Origin: Pomphorhynchus laevis
Lineage: Eukaryota; Acanthocephala; Palaeacanthocephala; Echinorhynchida; Pomphorhynchidae
Assembly (NCBI GenBank): GCA_012934845.2
Contig: WNNJ02003839.1
Location: 372,001-436,000 of the forward strand
DNA length: 64,000 nt
Direction: 5' to 3'
Shown one piece after another: positions 46,001 to 54,831 of the stretch (its first letter is position 1; each line of letters starts with the position of its first letter). The translations under genes and the position numbers were made by a program. The notes below the pieces were generated by a model. The model was not told where the DNA came from. It worked only from the letters and a program-made list of their open reading frames with translations, and ran no database searches.

Positions 46001-48050
46001 GTTTCTCGTAAATTTAAATATGTCATCTTTACGATATAAATTAAAAGTACTTTTAATTGATGTTAATTTAATGTTCATATCTAGATATATACCTTCTTTA
46101 TCATTAATTTTGGTTTTATTAAGAATGAGGCTACCGGGATAAATTTGTTCGCTTATTGAATAAAAATTAATAGAATTAAATACACATATATCATCAATGT
46201 ATCGAAACATATATTTCATATCTTTATATAATTTAGATTTATTTTTTAAACAGTTATTTCATATCTTTATATAATTTAGATTTATTTTTTAAACAGTTAT
46301 GAGCAAATTCATATTCTATAAAGCTTTAAAACAAGTCAGCTATAATTGGGTTATTATTACCTCCCATTGGAACACCTTATATATGTTTAAATATAGATGT
46401 CCTTACTTTTAAATAATTTTGATTTATTAAAATATTTAAGGATTCTATTAATTCAATTTTATCCATATATTTATATTTATTTGATGGTTTAATTTTTGTT
46501 AGATAGGCGTTATAATTATTATAACATATATATGTATATCTTTTTCCGAATATAAGATTAATTAATTTTACTAACGCTTCTTTAATATCTACTAAATCTA
46601 AATTAGTATAAAGCGTACTAAAATCGTATGTATTTATATTTCAAAAATTTATTCCTTTTGTCTGTTCTAAAAATTCTTTTGTAGAATTAATACTGAAATA
46701 GTGTTTTATACCAGTATTAATTTCGATTACCTTGCAAAATTTTTTAAAATGTGCTTTAATTACTTTAAGCATTTTATTCATATAGACAGAAAGTGGTTTT
46801 AATGTACATTTAAACGCAATACATATGAACCATTGTTTAGATTTAGTTTTTACACAGTTATGAACAAATTCATATTCTATAAAGCTTAAAAACAAGTCAG
46901 CTATAATTGGGTTATTATTACCTCCCATTGGAACACCTTATATCTGTTTAAATATGGATGTCTTTACTTTTAAATAATTTTGATTTATTAAAATATTTAA
47001 GGATTCTAATAATTCAATTGTATTGATATATTTATATTTACTTGATAGTTGAATTTTGGTTAGATAGCCGTTATAATTTAATGTTCATATCTAGATGAGA
47101 TACACCTTCTTTATCATTAATATTGGTATTGTTAAGAATAAGGCTTTCTGGATAAATGTGCTCACTAATTGAATAAAAATTATTAGAATTAAATACGCAT
47201 ATATCATCAATGTATCAAAAAATAAATTTCAAAAAAGATAAACAAAAAATTATTATCCATCCATAAAAATTTGCCACTTAAGAGTTTAAATTTATTCTTT
47301 ATATTATTGTGTTGATTTATACATTTTACTATTTTTTGTTTGATGATATTTTTATAGTAACCAAGTTTAAAATATGTATCTATTAAATTATTTAAATGAT
47401 TTTGAAGAAAGCCAATATCAATTACATATTGTTGCAATTCTTAAAATTTCATTATTTAATGTATTATATTTTATATTATATGGTATGCATGAATGCTCAT
47501 GCAAAAATATGTTTCTTGTAAATTTAAATATGTCATCTTTAAGATATAAATTAATAGTAGTTTTAGTTAATGTTAATTTAATGTTCATATCTAGATATAC
47601 ACCTTCTTTATCATTAATATTGGTTTTGTTAAGAATAAGGCTTTCTGGATAAATGTGCTCACTAATTGAATAAAAATTATTAGAATTAAATACACATATA
47701 TCATCAATGTATCGAAACATATATTTCATATATTTATATTGTTTAAATTTAGTTCTTACACAGTTATGAACAAATTCATATTCTATAAAGCTTAAAAACA
47801 AGTCAGCTATAAAATACGTTTGCCTTATTCAGTGATTTAAATCTTGTTAGTTTAAACTTTCTTATAATGTAATAAATTTAAAATTATATTTAATTTAATA
47901 TGTAATTTTACTTATTGTAGCAATGACATTGACATATCAATGAAATATCCAAGAACTCTAAGTGATCCTTTAGATATAATTCCTCGCAAGTATCAATCAA
48001 GAAAATCAAGGAATACTTCTATGCCTAGCATCAATTCCGATTATATGTAA
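33068..48050 (+). CDS. RNF19: RNF19-like RBR E3 ubiquitin ligase gene, six exons, 622 codons
   Basis: Six coding exons join in phase to 1869 nt: 33068-34019, 34081-34225, 38504-38666, 41669-41777, 43064-43433, 47921-48050. The protein has RING1 (about 120-170), IBR (about 211-254) and RING2 (324-355, catalytic Cys339 in DGSCNHMTC), then two hydrophobic segments (about 387-416 and 439-475) and a Ser-rich tail. RBR ligases pass ubiquitin from E2 to their RING2 cysteine and on to substrate; RNF19 proteins are membrane-anchored. SPSGCTFWG after RING2 and both transmembrane regions match RNF19A/B closely. The tail is shorter than in vertebrates. Introns carry antisense PLE insertions; the last intron is GC-AG. 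The assignment to RNF19 is firm; which paralog is not resolved. Confidence 0.93.
34081..34225 (+). CDS. RNF19: RNF19-like exon 2 (RING2)
   Basis: Acceptor TTTAAACAG; encodes [19 protein letters not shown] and the FCWLC end of RING2. Donor TTGAG|GTGAG, phase 2. Contains the catalytic cysteine (Cys339). Confidence 0.93.
34311..34360. repeat. Two adjacent perfect palindromes
   Basis: 13-bp arms around one base (34311-34337; arm ATTGCAACCTTAT), then a perfect 20-bp palindrome at 34341-34360 (AACTAAATTG and its complement). Confidence 0.7.
34729..35400 (-). CDS. PLE-P C-terminal GIY-YIG endonuclease region, open frame
   Basis: A 223-codon frame. The nuclease core reads [19 protein letters not shown], with VYKI as the GIY-type strand, YVGQT as the YIG-type strand and the catalytic-type Arg in [11 protein letters not shown] further conserved-looking segment is DLKPKLNDK near the end. 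In PLEs this domain nicks target DNA for reverse transcription. The upstream half ([17 protein letters not shown]) is the RT thumb and linker. It is open here although the RT upstream is broken. Confidence 0.8.
   Translation of the reverse strand: MGVFRSFCIRAYNLCSTPNLVYDELSFLFTAFLRLGYPLKDLKRIDEMIESRLYHPSDKLIGPPKLKMAYTIPSFGLLSRSLTLQLRKLIRISHLPIDLTINEGKQITISNLVSRCKRVIEKGLVYKIDCCDCVEFYVGQTGRILKTRIKEHRAALHTAAHSAVAEHSLLTRHTINFDEVKVLAYRQQAFQRQILESPFIRDLKPKLNDKHLIGYHLMLGGIT
35430..36352 (-). pseudogene. PLE-P reverse transcriptase
   Basis: 36352-35789 has [20 protein letters not shown] and motif [15 protein letters not shown]. Motif B ([17 protein letters not shown]) is read near 35760-35710 and motif C as RYIND near 35650, in other frames. 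The downstream [11 protein letters not shown]...[10 protein letters not shown] box lies at 35540-35440. Motif C has Asn in place of the first Asp, a likely inactivating change, and the frame is broken. Confidence 0.75.
37545..37690. repeat. Fold-back pair of PLE-like hairpin ends
   Basis: Arms of ~47 bp (37545-37592 and 37640-37690), each containing CCTGATGATAGC, a 4-nt loop, a complementary strand and GAAATATTG. They are two inverted copies of a PLE-type terminal hairpin. Confidence 0.6.
37745..37862. repeat. Second fold-back pair of PLE-like hairpin ends
   Basis: Inverted copies built on GCTAAC-AGAA-GTTAGC-GAAATATC (right copy 37818-37845; left copy inverted and missing a few bases). Confidence 0.6.
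38155..38285 (+). repeat. Single PLE-like terminal repeat
   Basis: CTGAAGATGC, decayed stem, GCGAAATATCAATAAAA, then a tail shared with 37862-37910 and, inverted, with 20035-20130. CTGAAGA fits the hammerhead CUGANGA box, but an extra T separates it from stem II. Confidence 0.5.
38504..38666 (+). CDS. RNF19: RNF19-like exon 3 (post-RING2 linker and first membrane segment)
   Basis: Acceptor TTATTTTTAG; encodes [20 protein letters not shown] and [20 protein letters not shown]. Donor AAAG|GTATTA, phase 0. Very close to vertebrate RNF19. Confidence 0.92.
40084..40144. repeat. Two adjacent perfect hairpins
   Basis: TTTTAGATGT with ACATCTAAAA, then CCTCGTGTTCA (40118-40128) with TGAACACGAGG (40134-40144) around 5 nt. 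Confidence 0.65.
40738..41575 (-). mobile_element. PLE-N copies in RNF19-like intron 3, antisense
   Basis: Decayed module (40840-40738; hairpin kept with G-C at position 7), RT C-terminus with [13 protein letters not shown] (41308-40889), an AT-repeat gap, then another RT C-terminal piece (41573-41390). Confidence 0.78.
41669..41777 (+). CDS. RNF19: RNF19-like exon 4 (second membrane segment)
   Basis: Acceptor ATATTTAG; encodes [20 protein letters not shown] then PVIATITV. Donor GTAG|GTAATT, phase 1. Too short to show up as a long open frame; identified by homology and phase. Confidence 0.9.
42085..42580 (-). mobile_element. PLE-N fragments in RNF19-like intron 4, antisense
   Basis: RT C-terminal piece at 42088-42385, then a separate 3' UTR piece at 42390-42580. 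Their order is wrong for one element, so they come from two copies joined. Confidence 0.7.
43064..43433 (+). CDS. RNF19: RNF19-like exon 5 (end of second membrane segment, Ser-rich tail)
   Basis: Acceptor CATTTTAG; encodes [20 protein letters not shown] and an acidic/Ser-rich region. It ends at ATCAG|GCAAGT, the consensus GC-type donor. If unspliced, the frame would stop at 43458 after eight more residues. Confidence 0.88.
43629..43745 (+). repeat. Direct repeat, copy 1 (copy 2 at 44149-44262)
   Basis: The ~115-bp copies share GTGTATYCACTG, CTGATAAATT, AAAATTAATATCCAAATTAA and AATAATAAGGATT. Same orientation, ~520 bp apart. Unclassified; could be terminal repeats of an unknown element. Confidence 0.6.
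44149..44262 (+). repeat. Direct repeat, copy 2
   Basis: Partner of 43629-43745. Confidence 0.6.
44780..45605 (-). mobile_element. PLE-N fragments with module
   Basis: Tail (44780-44830), module (44942-44836), 3' UTR, then two short RT C-terminal pieces up to about 45600. Confidence 0.7.
45623..47082 (-). mobile_element. PLE-N chimeric copies in head-to-tail order
   Basis: Partial module (45699-45623), 3' UTR and RT up to the KPx[11 protein letters not shown] region near 46830. It then joins in frame to a second palm segment: 46928-46641 encodes [20 protein letters not shown] running into [20 protein letters not shown]. That segment ends at 47070-47082 in a junction between the MNIKL region and the [15 protein letters not shown] region, also found at 56391-56402. 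A 47-bp tandem duplication lies at about 46215-46305. Confidence 0.78.
47083..47815 (-). mobile_element. PLE-N 3' copy
   Basis: A piece at 47083-47215, then a further copy: 3' UTR from about 47245 and RT from 47340 to 47815, with [18 protein letters not shown] intact. No module at its 3' end. Truncated at the ADLF region. Confidence 0.75.
47921..48050 (+). CDS. RNF19: RNF19-like exon 6 (C-terminus)
   Basis: Acceptor CTTATTGTAG; the first base completes Ser580. Encodes [18 protein letters not shown] and ends [10 protein letters not shown], stop TAA at 48048-48050. SMPS near the end recalls the tail of RNF19 proteins. Phase and reading fit the GC donor of exon 5 exactly. Confidence 0.75.
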
Positions 48051-48880
48051 AGTGAAATACCATGAATTGAATGTAAAGCTTCTCACAATTTTATTTTAAA
48101 CGTCATGGCGAAACGTGTGTAACGCATGAATGCATCGACGTTGCATTTGAAGCCGTATCGAAAGTATATTTAAACCACTTTAAGTATTATTTTATAGAGG
48201 TTAGAATTTTCGAAAGAAAACATGTACTAAAGCGCTGACTTTATGTTTTACCGTTCAATTTCATGTTTTTGTGACTTTGTGATTTTGTATTAAAAATGAA
48301 ATCTTTCGATTTTCGCAGAATCCGTTCCGTTCAATTGTGTATTTAGTTTTCTCTTTTATTGTGTTTTAGTTGATCATTTAAGTTAACTATAATTTATAAA
48401 TATTAACTTTAATTCTTTTATTTGAAATTAGTCAACTTATTTAAATTAAGCCTGATTTTATCAAAATTTACAAAGTTTAGTTTTACTATTAAATTTAATT
48501 CACAATTGCGAGTTTACGAAAATGAATTATTTCATATTAAAAATTGATTTTTCTAGAAATTGCTTTGATTTACAAAACAGCAAATTGCTTCTCCAATTGA
48601 TCTAAATCTTTGATATTTTGCAGTTTAAATTAAATACAATCATTTCCGCACAATAATTTTAGATTTAATATTTTTCTTAAAAAGTGTTTTTATAACTTTA
48701 TAAATTCAAAACCTGTATTGGCTGCCATGGCTGTAAATAAGGTGCGCAGCTACTAAAATCTTCACCGGTTATGTGGATTTATACAAATATAATATTTTAA
48801 TAAATATAATATATTAATAAATTATTTGAGAATATTACATTGGTCGCAACTTACGAATAAATCATATACGCCATTCCATA
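48051..48880 (+). other. 3' flank of the RNF19-like gene
   Basis: Probably 3' UTR then intergenic. AT-rich, no second gene recognised. Confidence 0.4.
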
Positions 48881-48889
48881 TACATGCAA

Positions 48890-51200
48890 CCATACCTCTC
48901 TAAAGAAGACCGCACTAATGAATTGAAAATCTAATACAACGCTTTGTCATTCGACATGGTCGCATCGTGCCAATCTCAATACCCACGTCGAATTCATCAA
49001 TCAAATGACTAGCACCTATTCATATTGTTTATAATCGTCAATTAACTACATCTCCAAAACAGCTACACAATTATTATTCCCCCTTAAACTTCATATTGCC
49101 AAACATAAAAATCCAGTCAAGTCCTAATATCCAATTGCAATATTTTCAACTTAATTCTATAGTATCTACTGTCTCACAAATGACATCTTGTATTGCAACC
49201 CACTGTACTAATAATGTGTTGTTCCGTTTCGTCATTCTAAACACCGGCTTAGTTATTCATAAAGTCAATCTCGTTATTAATCCATATCTTCAACAATCTT
49301 TGGAATTACTATTCCTTATTGAATCCTGGCATAGTTATGACGACGACCTTGCTATTAAGCGTATTCAATAATTACGTTACTCCGTTGTCGATAAAGCCCG
49401 CCCCCTTTTTTAACGAATGCAACGCCCTTATTCTAACCATAGTGACGTCATGCCTTCTCGTCATCCTCTTCTCCTGAAAAATATCCTTGCAGATTTTTAC
49501 TCAAAAACGTCCGAACTTATTTCATCTTTTGGCATCCACTTTAAACTTTGCTATCAATACCACCCAGGTTCTAGTACACCTTACATATATTTTTTGTCGA
49601 ACTCTCTCATTTATCGTTCTTTATCCATCGTTCGTCATCTTCTTAAGAAATTGTCTCTCGATCCTAGTACTCTATCATCATATCGTCCTATATCCAACCT
49701 CCCAAAGATCTTTGAACTTCTCGAACGTCTCGCTTATCTCAAGTCAATTTCAATCTTTCATCTTCAAACTTATATCCACCTTTCCAGCTTCTTATCGTCT
49801 CAATCATTTCACCGAAACGGCATGTCATAAAGTTCTAAGTGAGGTTCTATTCGCTCACGATCACCGTTTGAATAGTATTGTCATCTCTATCGACATTTCA
49901 GCAGCCTTGGATACAGTTTTACCACTCACTCTTTTTATTTTCCCGTCGTTTTCGCTTCGGTTTTCTCTTGTAGCACTGTTGAGTGGTTCGTATTATACCT
50001 CTCCGAGCGCACCTTCTCTGTTCGTTGTGGATCAACCTTTTCATGTCTATCTCATCTTACACGCGGTGTTTCTCAAGGATCTGTCCTTGGTCCCATTCTT
50101 TTCTATCTTCTTGAGGGTGACTTGCTGCACATAACTCAACTCTGTTGTTTTCACATCATGCTTATGCAGATGGCACCCTTCTATATTATCATTCTTGCTC
50201 ATCTAATACCGGTGATCTTGCCTTGTGATCCACAAAATGCTTAATCACATTTTTCAATTTACGTAATTTAATTCCGATGGTCATCAGGTACGAAAAATCT
50301 AGCGTCTTATGGCTAACTACCCCTTAAGGTGATATTTCTTTCTTCTCTATACTTGATGTTGAACCTCTCCCTATCATCGACCATTTGAAATTTCTTGGTA
50401 TTTCTTTTGATATAAATCTTTCCATTTACCTTTTGTCCATAAAAACGGTTCATTATTGTTCTTTTCTTCCCCGTGATCTTCGACGTATTCGCAGCATAGT
50501 TAATCCGCTCATATGCAGATAACTTATTTCCTCATTTCTCTTCCCGCGACTGACTAGTGTCTTGGTTTACTAGTAAACTCACCCAAAGCCTTACTACGCC
50601 CTCATCAACTCGTTATCCACAGCCGCTCGTATCTTATTACGTCTCCGACGCTTTGATCATATTTCTCGTTATCTATTACTTCTCAATAAGCCTAGCATTT
50701 CTGCACGCGTCACAATGCTGTTTCTATATCTTGTTTTTCAACTCAGTGCATCTGACTCACCATTCTATCTTAGTCTTCCTACGATTCCGTTCATACATCT
50801 TCTATATTTCTACGATTCAGTCACACGGATCTCTTAGTCATTCCTAGATATTTCACTAATTATGGCCTTAGTGCATAGCTTGTTTATAGGCCACTAGCAT
50901 GCAACCGCCTCTCATTAACATTTGCTCCTCTTCCGCCTTTTACACCTTTAAAAGATTCTTTCAATCAAACTCCTCTCCCTCGGCAAAATCATCTGATCTT
51001 CCAACATTTCACATCTGTTCTTGTCCATAAATACCAAAATCCATTGTCGTCAATGCTAACGACAAGCCTGACATATTGCATCCTTTACATATGTCTTGCT
51101 AATATAAAGTACTAAATTTTATTGTTTTCTTTTTTCTTTTTATTTATTTGTAAGCCTGTAAGTGACCCTGTCCACATTTGTCACATAAAATAAATTCTAT
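48890..51200 (+). mobile_element. LINE E, CR1/Rex1-like non-LTR retroelement, decayed
   Basis: Endonuclease remnant (49096-49371; RFVILNTGLVIHKVNLVIN, LLFLIESWHSYDDDLAIK), RT fingers (LDPSTLSSYRPISNLPKIF, 49417-49830), palm (NSIVISIDISAALDTV, 49487-50134; YADG near 50165) and C-terminus to about 50850. The 3' end (CATTTGTCAC, AAAATAAAT near 51175-51195) resembles LINE D. Five or more breaks; older than LINE D. Confidence 0.75.
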
Positions 51201-51480
51201 TATACATTAATAAATACTCAACAAAAGATAATAGTTAATAATTTATTATTAAATTAATAGTAATTTAATAATATTTTAAATAATATTTAATATTTAATAT
51301 TTAATATTTATAATATTTAATAATATTATATTAATAATATAATATTATTAATACTTTATTAATTTTAAATATAAATAATAAATTATTATAATTTAAAACA
51401 ATAAATGCAAAATATTTAAACAAACTACAATAAATAAACACGTTATATATTATATAAATATAATATCGTTATTTACAGTT
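51200..51480. repeat. AT-only low-complexity DNA
   Basis: Self-complementary runs of AATATTTAATATT variants following the LINE E 3' end. Confidence 0.7.
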
Positions 51481-51510
51481 AATTTTTTCCGTTAAGGGCC
51501 GCTAGGTGCC

Positions 51511-51557
51511 AATTCTATTATTTGCTTGGAACATTGTTCCAAGCAAATAATAGAATT
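51511..51557. repeat. Perfect 22-bp inverted repeat
   Basis: Arms 51511-51532 and 51536-51557 pair perfectly around ATT; the inner bases are GCTTGGAAC and GTTCCAAGC. Confidence 0.75.
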
Positions 51558-51737
51558 CTTGAGTGCCTTATGTTTAAAATATTAGATTGTAAATAAGGCG
51601 AGTCGCTTGGTGCCAGTCTATTAAGTATTAAACTGACACCTATTGCACATTAGCCTCTTCGTGAAGCGATCCAGGCAACGTATGTTCTACATTCGTCGAT
51701 CAACGGCTAGATAATTGGCAGGCTTGCATTAGCCGTA

Positions 51738-51763
51738 GAGATAGTCTTTTCATAGACTATCTC
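51738..51763. repeat. 10-bp hairpin upstream of LINE F
   Basis: GAGATAGTCT and AGACTATCTC around 6 nt, in the presumed 5' UTR of LINE F. Confidence 0.6.
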
Positions 51764-51775
51764 AGATCCCTCCGG

Positions 51776-52043
51776 TGACTCTAACGGCGGATTCGACAAT
51801 GGACGAAAAGGCGGAAGAGAATCATGGAGGACTATTTTCTTACAGTAGCGATGTTGGATCATCAAAGGATATTGAAAACGGGAGATATCCAATCAGCAAA
51901 ATTACTCTAATGACTACAACGGCAGATTGGACAATGGACGAAAAGGCGGAAGAGAGTTTCTGAGACCTGCTTCCTTACAGTTCCTATGTTATATCAACAA
52001 AGGATATTGGGAACGGGAGATAGCCGAGCAAACAAATAAAGAC
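51776..52043 (+). repeat. Two ~135-bp tandem units, 5' UTR of LINE F
   Basis: Units begin TGACTCTAACGGCGGATT and TGACTACAACGGCAGATT (51776 and 51911). Both contain GACAATGGACGAAAAGGCGG and AAAGGATATTG. They lie just before the LINE F endonuclease and may act as internal promoter units (inference). Confidence 0.65.
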
Positions 52044-52613
52044 AATGAAAATGACAAGCAACAAATTTACAAAACATAAATCAAGTGCGAAGAACAATGG
52101 TCAACTCACCACTAACCAGAAGAGTTTCCATTGTCGGGAACCGTGTGACCAGGCAGTTGTACGGAGACAGCGAAAGAGGCATCAACATCCGAAGCGGACT
52201 AGCCTTCATGTAGGAACGTGAAATGTCATCTTATTAGCGGGGAAGGAACCAGAATTAGTTGAAGGGTTGGTTCGCTTTGGTCTAGAAATAGTCGGAGTGA
52301 CTTCACTTTACTATTTTAGAACTGGAACTAAACTTTTAGATCAATGTTGAACCTTGAACTATTCGGGAGTTACACAAGGAAAGCGACGACAGGCGGTTGT
52401 AGGGATACTTACAAGTCCACGGTTGTCGTTCGCGGTAGAGAGGTTTAACCCAGTGAACGAAAGAATGGCGTCTCTGAGACTTTTAGCCAAAGAGGGGAGG
52501 GGATAACTGTAATGTGTGCGCATGCTCCCAATATTATCTCGTAATACACAGTCCTCGTGTAAGATCTTCATGATCTGTTTGATAGTACTCCTGAAGGAGA
52601 TCCCCTCGTTCTA

Positions 52614-53128
52614 TTGTGTGAATTCAATGCACATGTTGATAGCGACAGAAACACTTGGAAGGGAGTGTTGTGGAGGAACGGATTCTTCGATCTAAATGCG
52701 AGTGGTGTTGAATTATTGCATTTTTGTTCTCGTAACAATTTATGCATAACCAACACCATGTTTGAACATAAGCAGATCCATAGATGCACATGCATAAGGA
52801 TTCTCTCAGTTAAATATCAATAATCAATTTTGTAATCGGTTCATCTGATATGCGACGTTATGTTCTGGACACTCGTGTGAAGAGAGGGGTTGAACTGTCA
52901 ACCGATCACTACCTTGTAGTTAGTAAACTTAGATTACAGGATCGGATGCTAGACAAGCCTGGTAAACCCAAACGTTGTGTGAGGGTGTGCTGGGAGCAAC
53001 TATCAGATGTTTCTGTCAAAGAACGTTTTGCTGGCTACATCTTGAAGGACTTCCGGTTGCCAGAAGAGGTGAAGAGCTTTGATCAGAAATGGGAGATGTT
53101 CAGATCTTCGATGCCAAAGCAACTGTGA
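52614..53128 (+). pseudogene. LINE F endonuclease C-terminal half
   Basis: 52614-52823 carries the FNAHVDSDR box; 52850-53128 carries DTRVKRGVELSTDHYLVVS, including the catalytic SDH-type His (here STDHY). One frame change and a short gap separate the two. Confidence 0.75.
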
Positions 53129-53252
53129 AAAATTGTGGCTCGGAGGCATTAGGTGCTTGTCGCGGAGAAAATACCTGAACTACTTGGTGGACACCAGCAG
53201 TTAGAGACTGTCTAACAGAAGAAGCTGGCTTATAACTTGGTCAGATAAGTCA

Positions 53253-54216
53253 GTGGAAGCTGTAGACAAGTACCGAAGGTCAAATAAAGTTTCAGCTCGA
53301 GCAGTTACCGAAGCGAAGAAGGCGGCTTGGCAGAAGTTTGGAGAGCACTTAGAACTTGATTATAGGTCAGCTTCGAAGATGCTCTGGAGGACGATAAGCA
53401 CCTTCGTTTCGAATAGCAGAAAACTCCTCAAACTGTCTATAACAAGGCATTATCTATGCTGACTAACATTGAAGAAATTCGTAGTTGTTAGAAAGAGCAT
53501 TTTAGGAGTCTCTTTAATCCGATCGATATGCCATCTATCGTAGAAGTAGAACCTTTAGAGCCAAGGGAAGAGGTCATTGCTGTTGTTAAAAAACTTCGTA
53601 ATGGGAAATCTTCCTGAGTAGATGAGATTTGATATGAAACTTTAAATACTCTCGACGTTGTTGGCATGAAATGGCTAACACGGATTTTAAATGTTGCATT
53701 GAAGTCGGGCAAGGTTCCCAGTGAGTAGCGAATTGGGGGTGGTGGTACCGATCTTTTAGAAAGTCGACTGAAGGGTGTGTTCTAATTATCGGGGCATTAC
53801 TCTTCTTAGCCAAACTGGCAAGCTATTTGCTAGGATTCTTGAGTTAAGGAAACGGCCTATTGTTGAAGGTCTAGTTGCAAGATGAACAATGCGGCTTTCG
53901 TTTAGGTCGTGGAACTACGGATCAGCTCGTTACTCTCTCAACTATCCTTGAACAGTCTTGGGAGTTCGCTCAACCGGTCTACATGTGTTTTGTAGATTTG
54001 GAAAAGGTGTTCTACCGAGCTCCGCTAGAGAGGCTGTGGGAGGTACTAAAGGAGTATGGAGTACCACACTATTTTCGGGTAGCTGTGGCTTCTCTGTATG
54101 AACAAAGTATACGGGATGCTCTGACAGATGTCTGTCTTCAGTTCGGTTCCATCAGAATATCATCTCTGCTTTTTGCAGATGACGTTGTTTTGTTGGCTTC
54201 TTGTTCTGAGGATTGA
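53253..54216 (+). pseudogene. LINE F linker and reverse transcriptase
   Basis: 53253-53462 linker (VTEAKKAAWQKFGEHLELDY). The fingers at 53520-53760 are interrupted by stops. 53875-54216 encodes DEQCGFRLGRGTTDQLVTLS, then YMCFVDLEKVFYRAPLERLW (motif A), then jumps to SIRISSLLFADDVVLLAS (motif C). The segment between A and C that should contain motif B is deleted, and motif A has Tyr where RTE elements have Asp. Confidence 0.8.
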
Positions 54217-54783
54217 ACACTACTAGATCGATTCACGATTATATCTAGAGATCGATATACTAGATCGATGCCTACTAGATCGATTCACGGTGGAATCTAG
54301 GGATCGCCTTCCACAGAGGGTTTTCCAGGCCGGACTCTCTGGAAAGAGACATCGAGGTAGACCTCGATACCGGTGGAGAGATCAAATCTCGAAACTGTCC
54401 GAAGACCGCCTTGGGCTATCTTTAACAGAACTCTGATCTGTCGCTCCAGATCGGGATATCTGGAATAGTTCGGTTCGTCAACTGCCTCCATGATCCGATA
54501 CCCAGACAAGTGGTAGACAGGATATTTTTTTATATTATTAGTTTTTTCTTGTCAAGAAATTGTTGTTGTTGTTTTTTTTTCGTTTTTTATATTTTATTTT
54601 TGATTGGTTTGTATTTCTTAGTTGAATAGTTGAATCAAACAAATATTTTGATTCACTGATATTGAAGTAATAAATGTACACCGCATATTTGTTTCAAGTT
54701 GTCCAACACGTCATGATGTAATTTTATAGTAATCAAATTGAACTATATCTGTAATTTCTAGACGTTCAAAGCTAATACAGAAC

Positions 54784-54831
54784 ATGTTCGTGATTTCGGC
54801 ATTATTCAAAAGAGCTTTGACAACTGCGAAG
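54784..54831 (+). CDS. PCBD: PCBD exon 1 (candidate start)
   Basis: ATG at 54784; 16 codons to the donor GCGAAG|GTAACA in phase 0, matching exon 2. An acceptor-like TTTCTAG at 54755-54761 lies upstream, so a 5' UTR exon may precede it. The choice rests on phase, position and composition; it is too short for homology. Confidence 0.5.

Larger units (their letters stand above)
43434..47920 (+). other. RNF19-like intron 5, GC-AG, 4.5 kb
   Basis: Donor GCAAGT, acceptor CTTATTGTAG. Contains a ~115-bp direct repeat pair and a 3-kb antisense chain of PLE-N fragments ending about 100 bp before the acceptor. Confidence 0.8.
52030..54530 (+). mobile_element. LINE F, RTE-type (Rex3/BovB-like) non-LTR retroelement, decayed
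   Basis: Plus-strand single-ORF type: endonuclease start (NVILLAGKEPELVEGLVRFG near 52215), CEFNAHVDSDRNTW (52614), ITNTMFEHK and the VLDTRVKRGVELSTDHYLVV catalytic end (52850), linker, RT (53500-54216) and a C-terminal KRHRGRPRYRWRDQISKL box (about 54330-54385). These match RTE-clade elements closely. Numerous stops and an internal loss in the palm. Confidence 0.85.
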
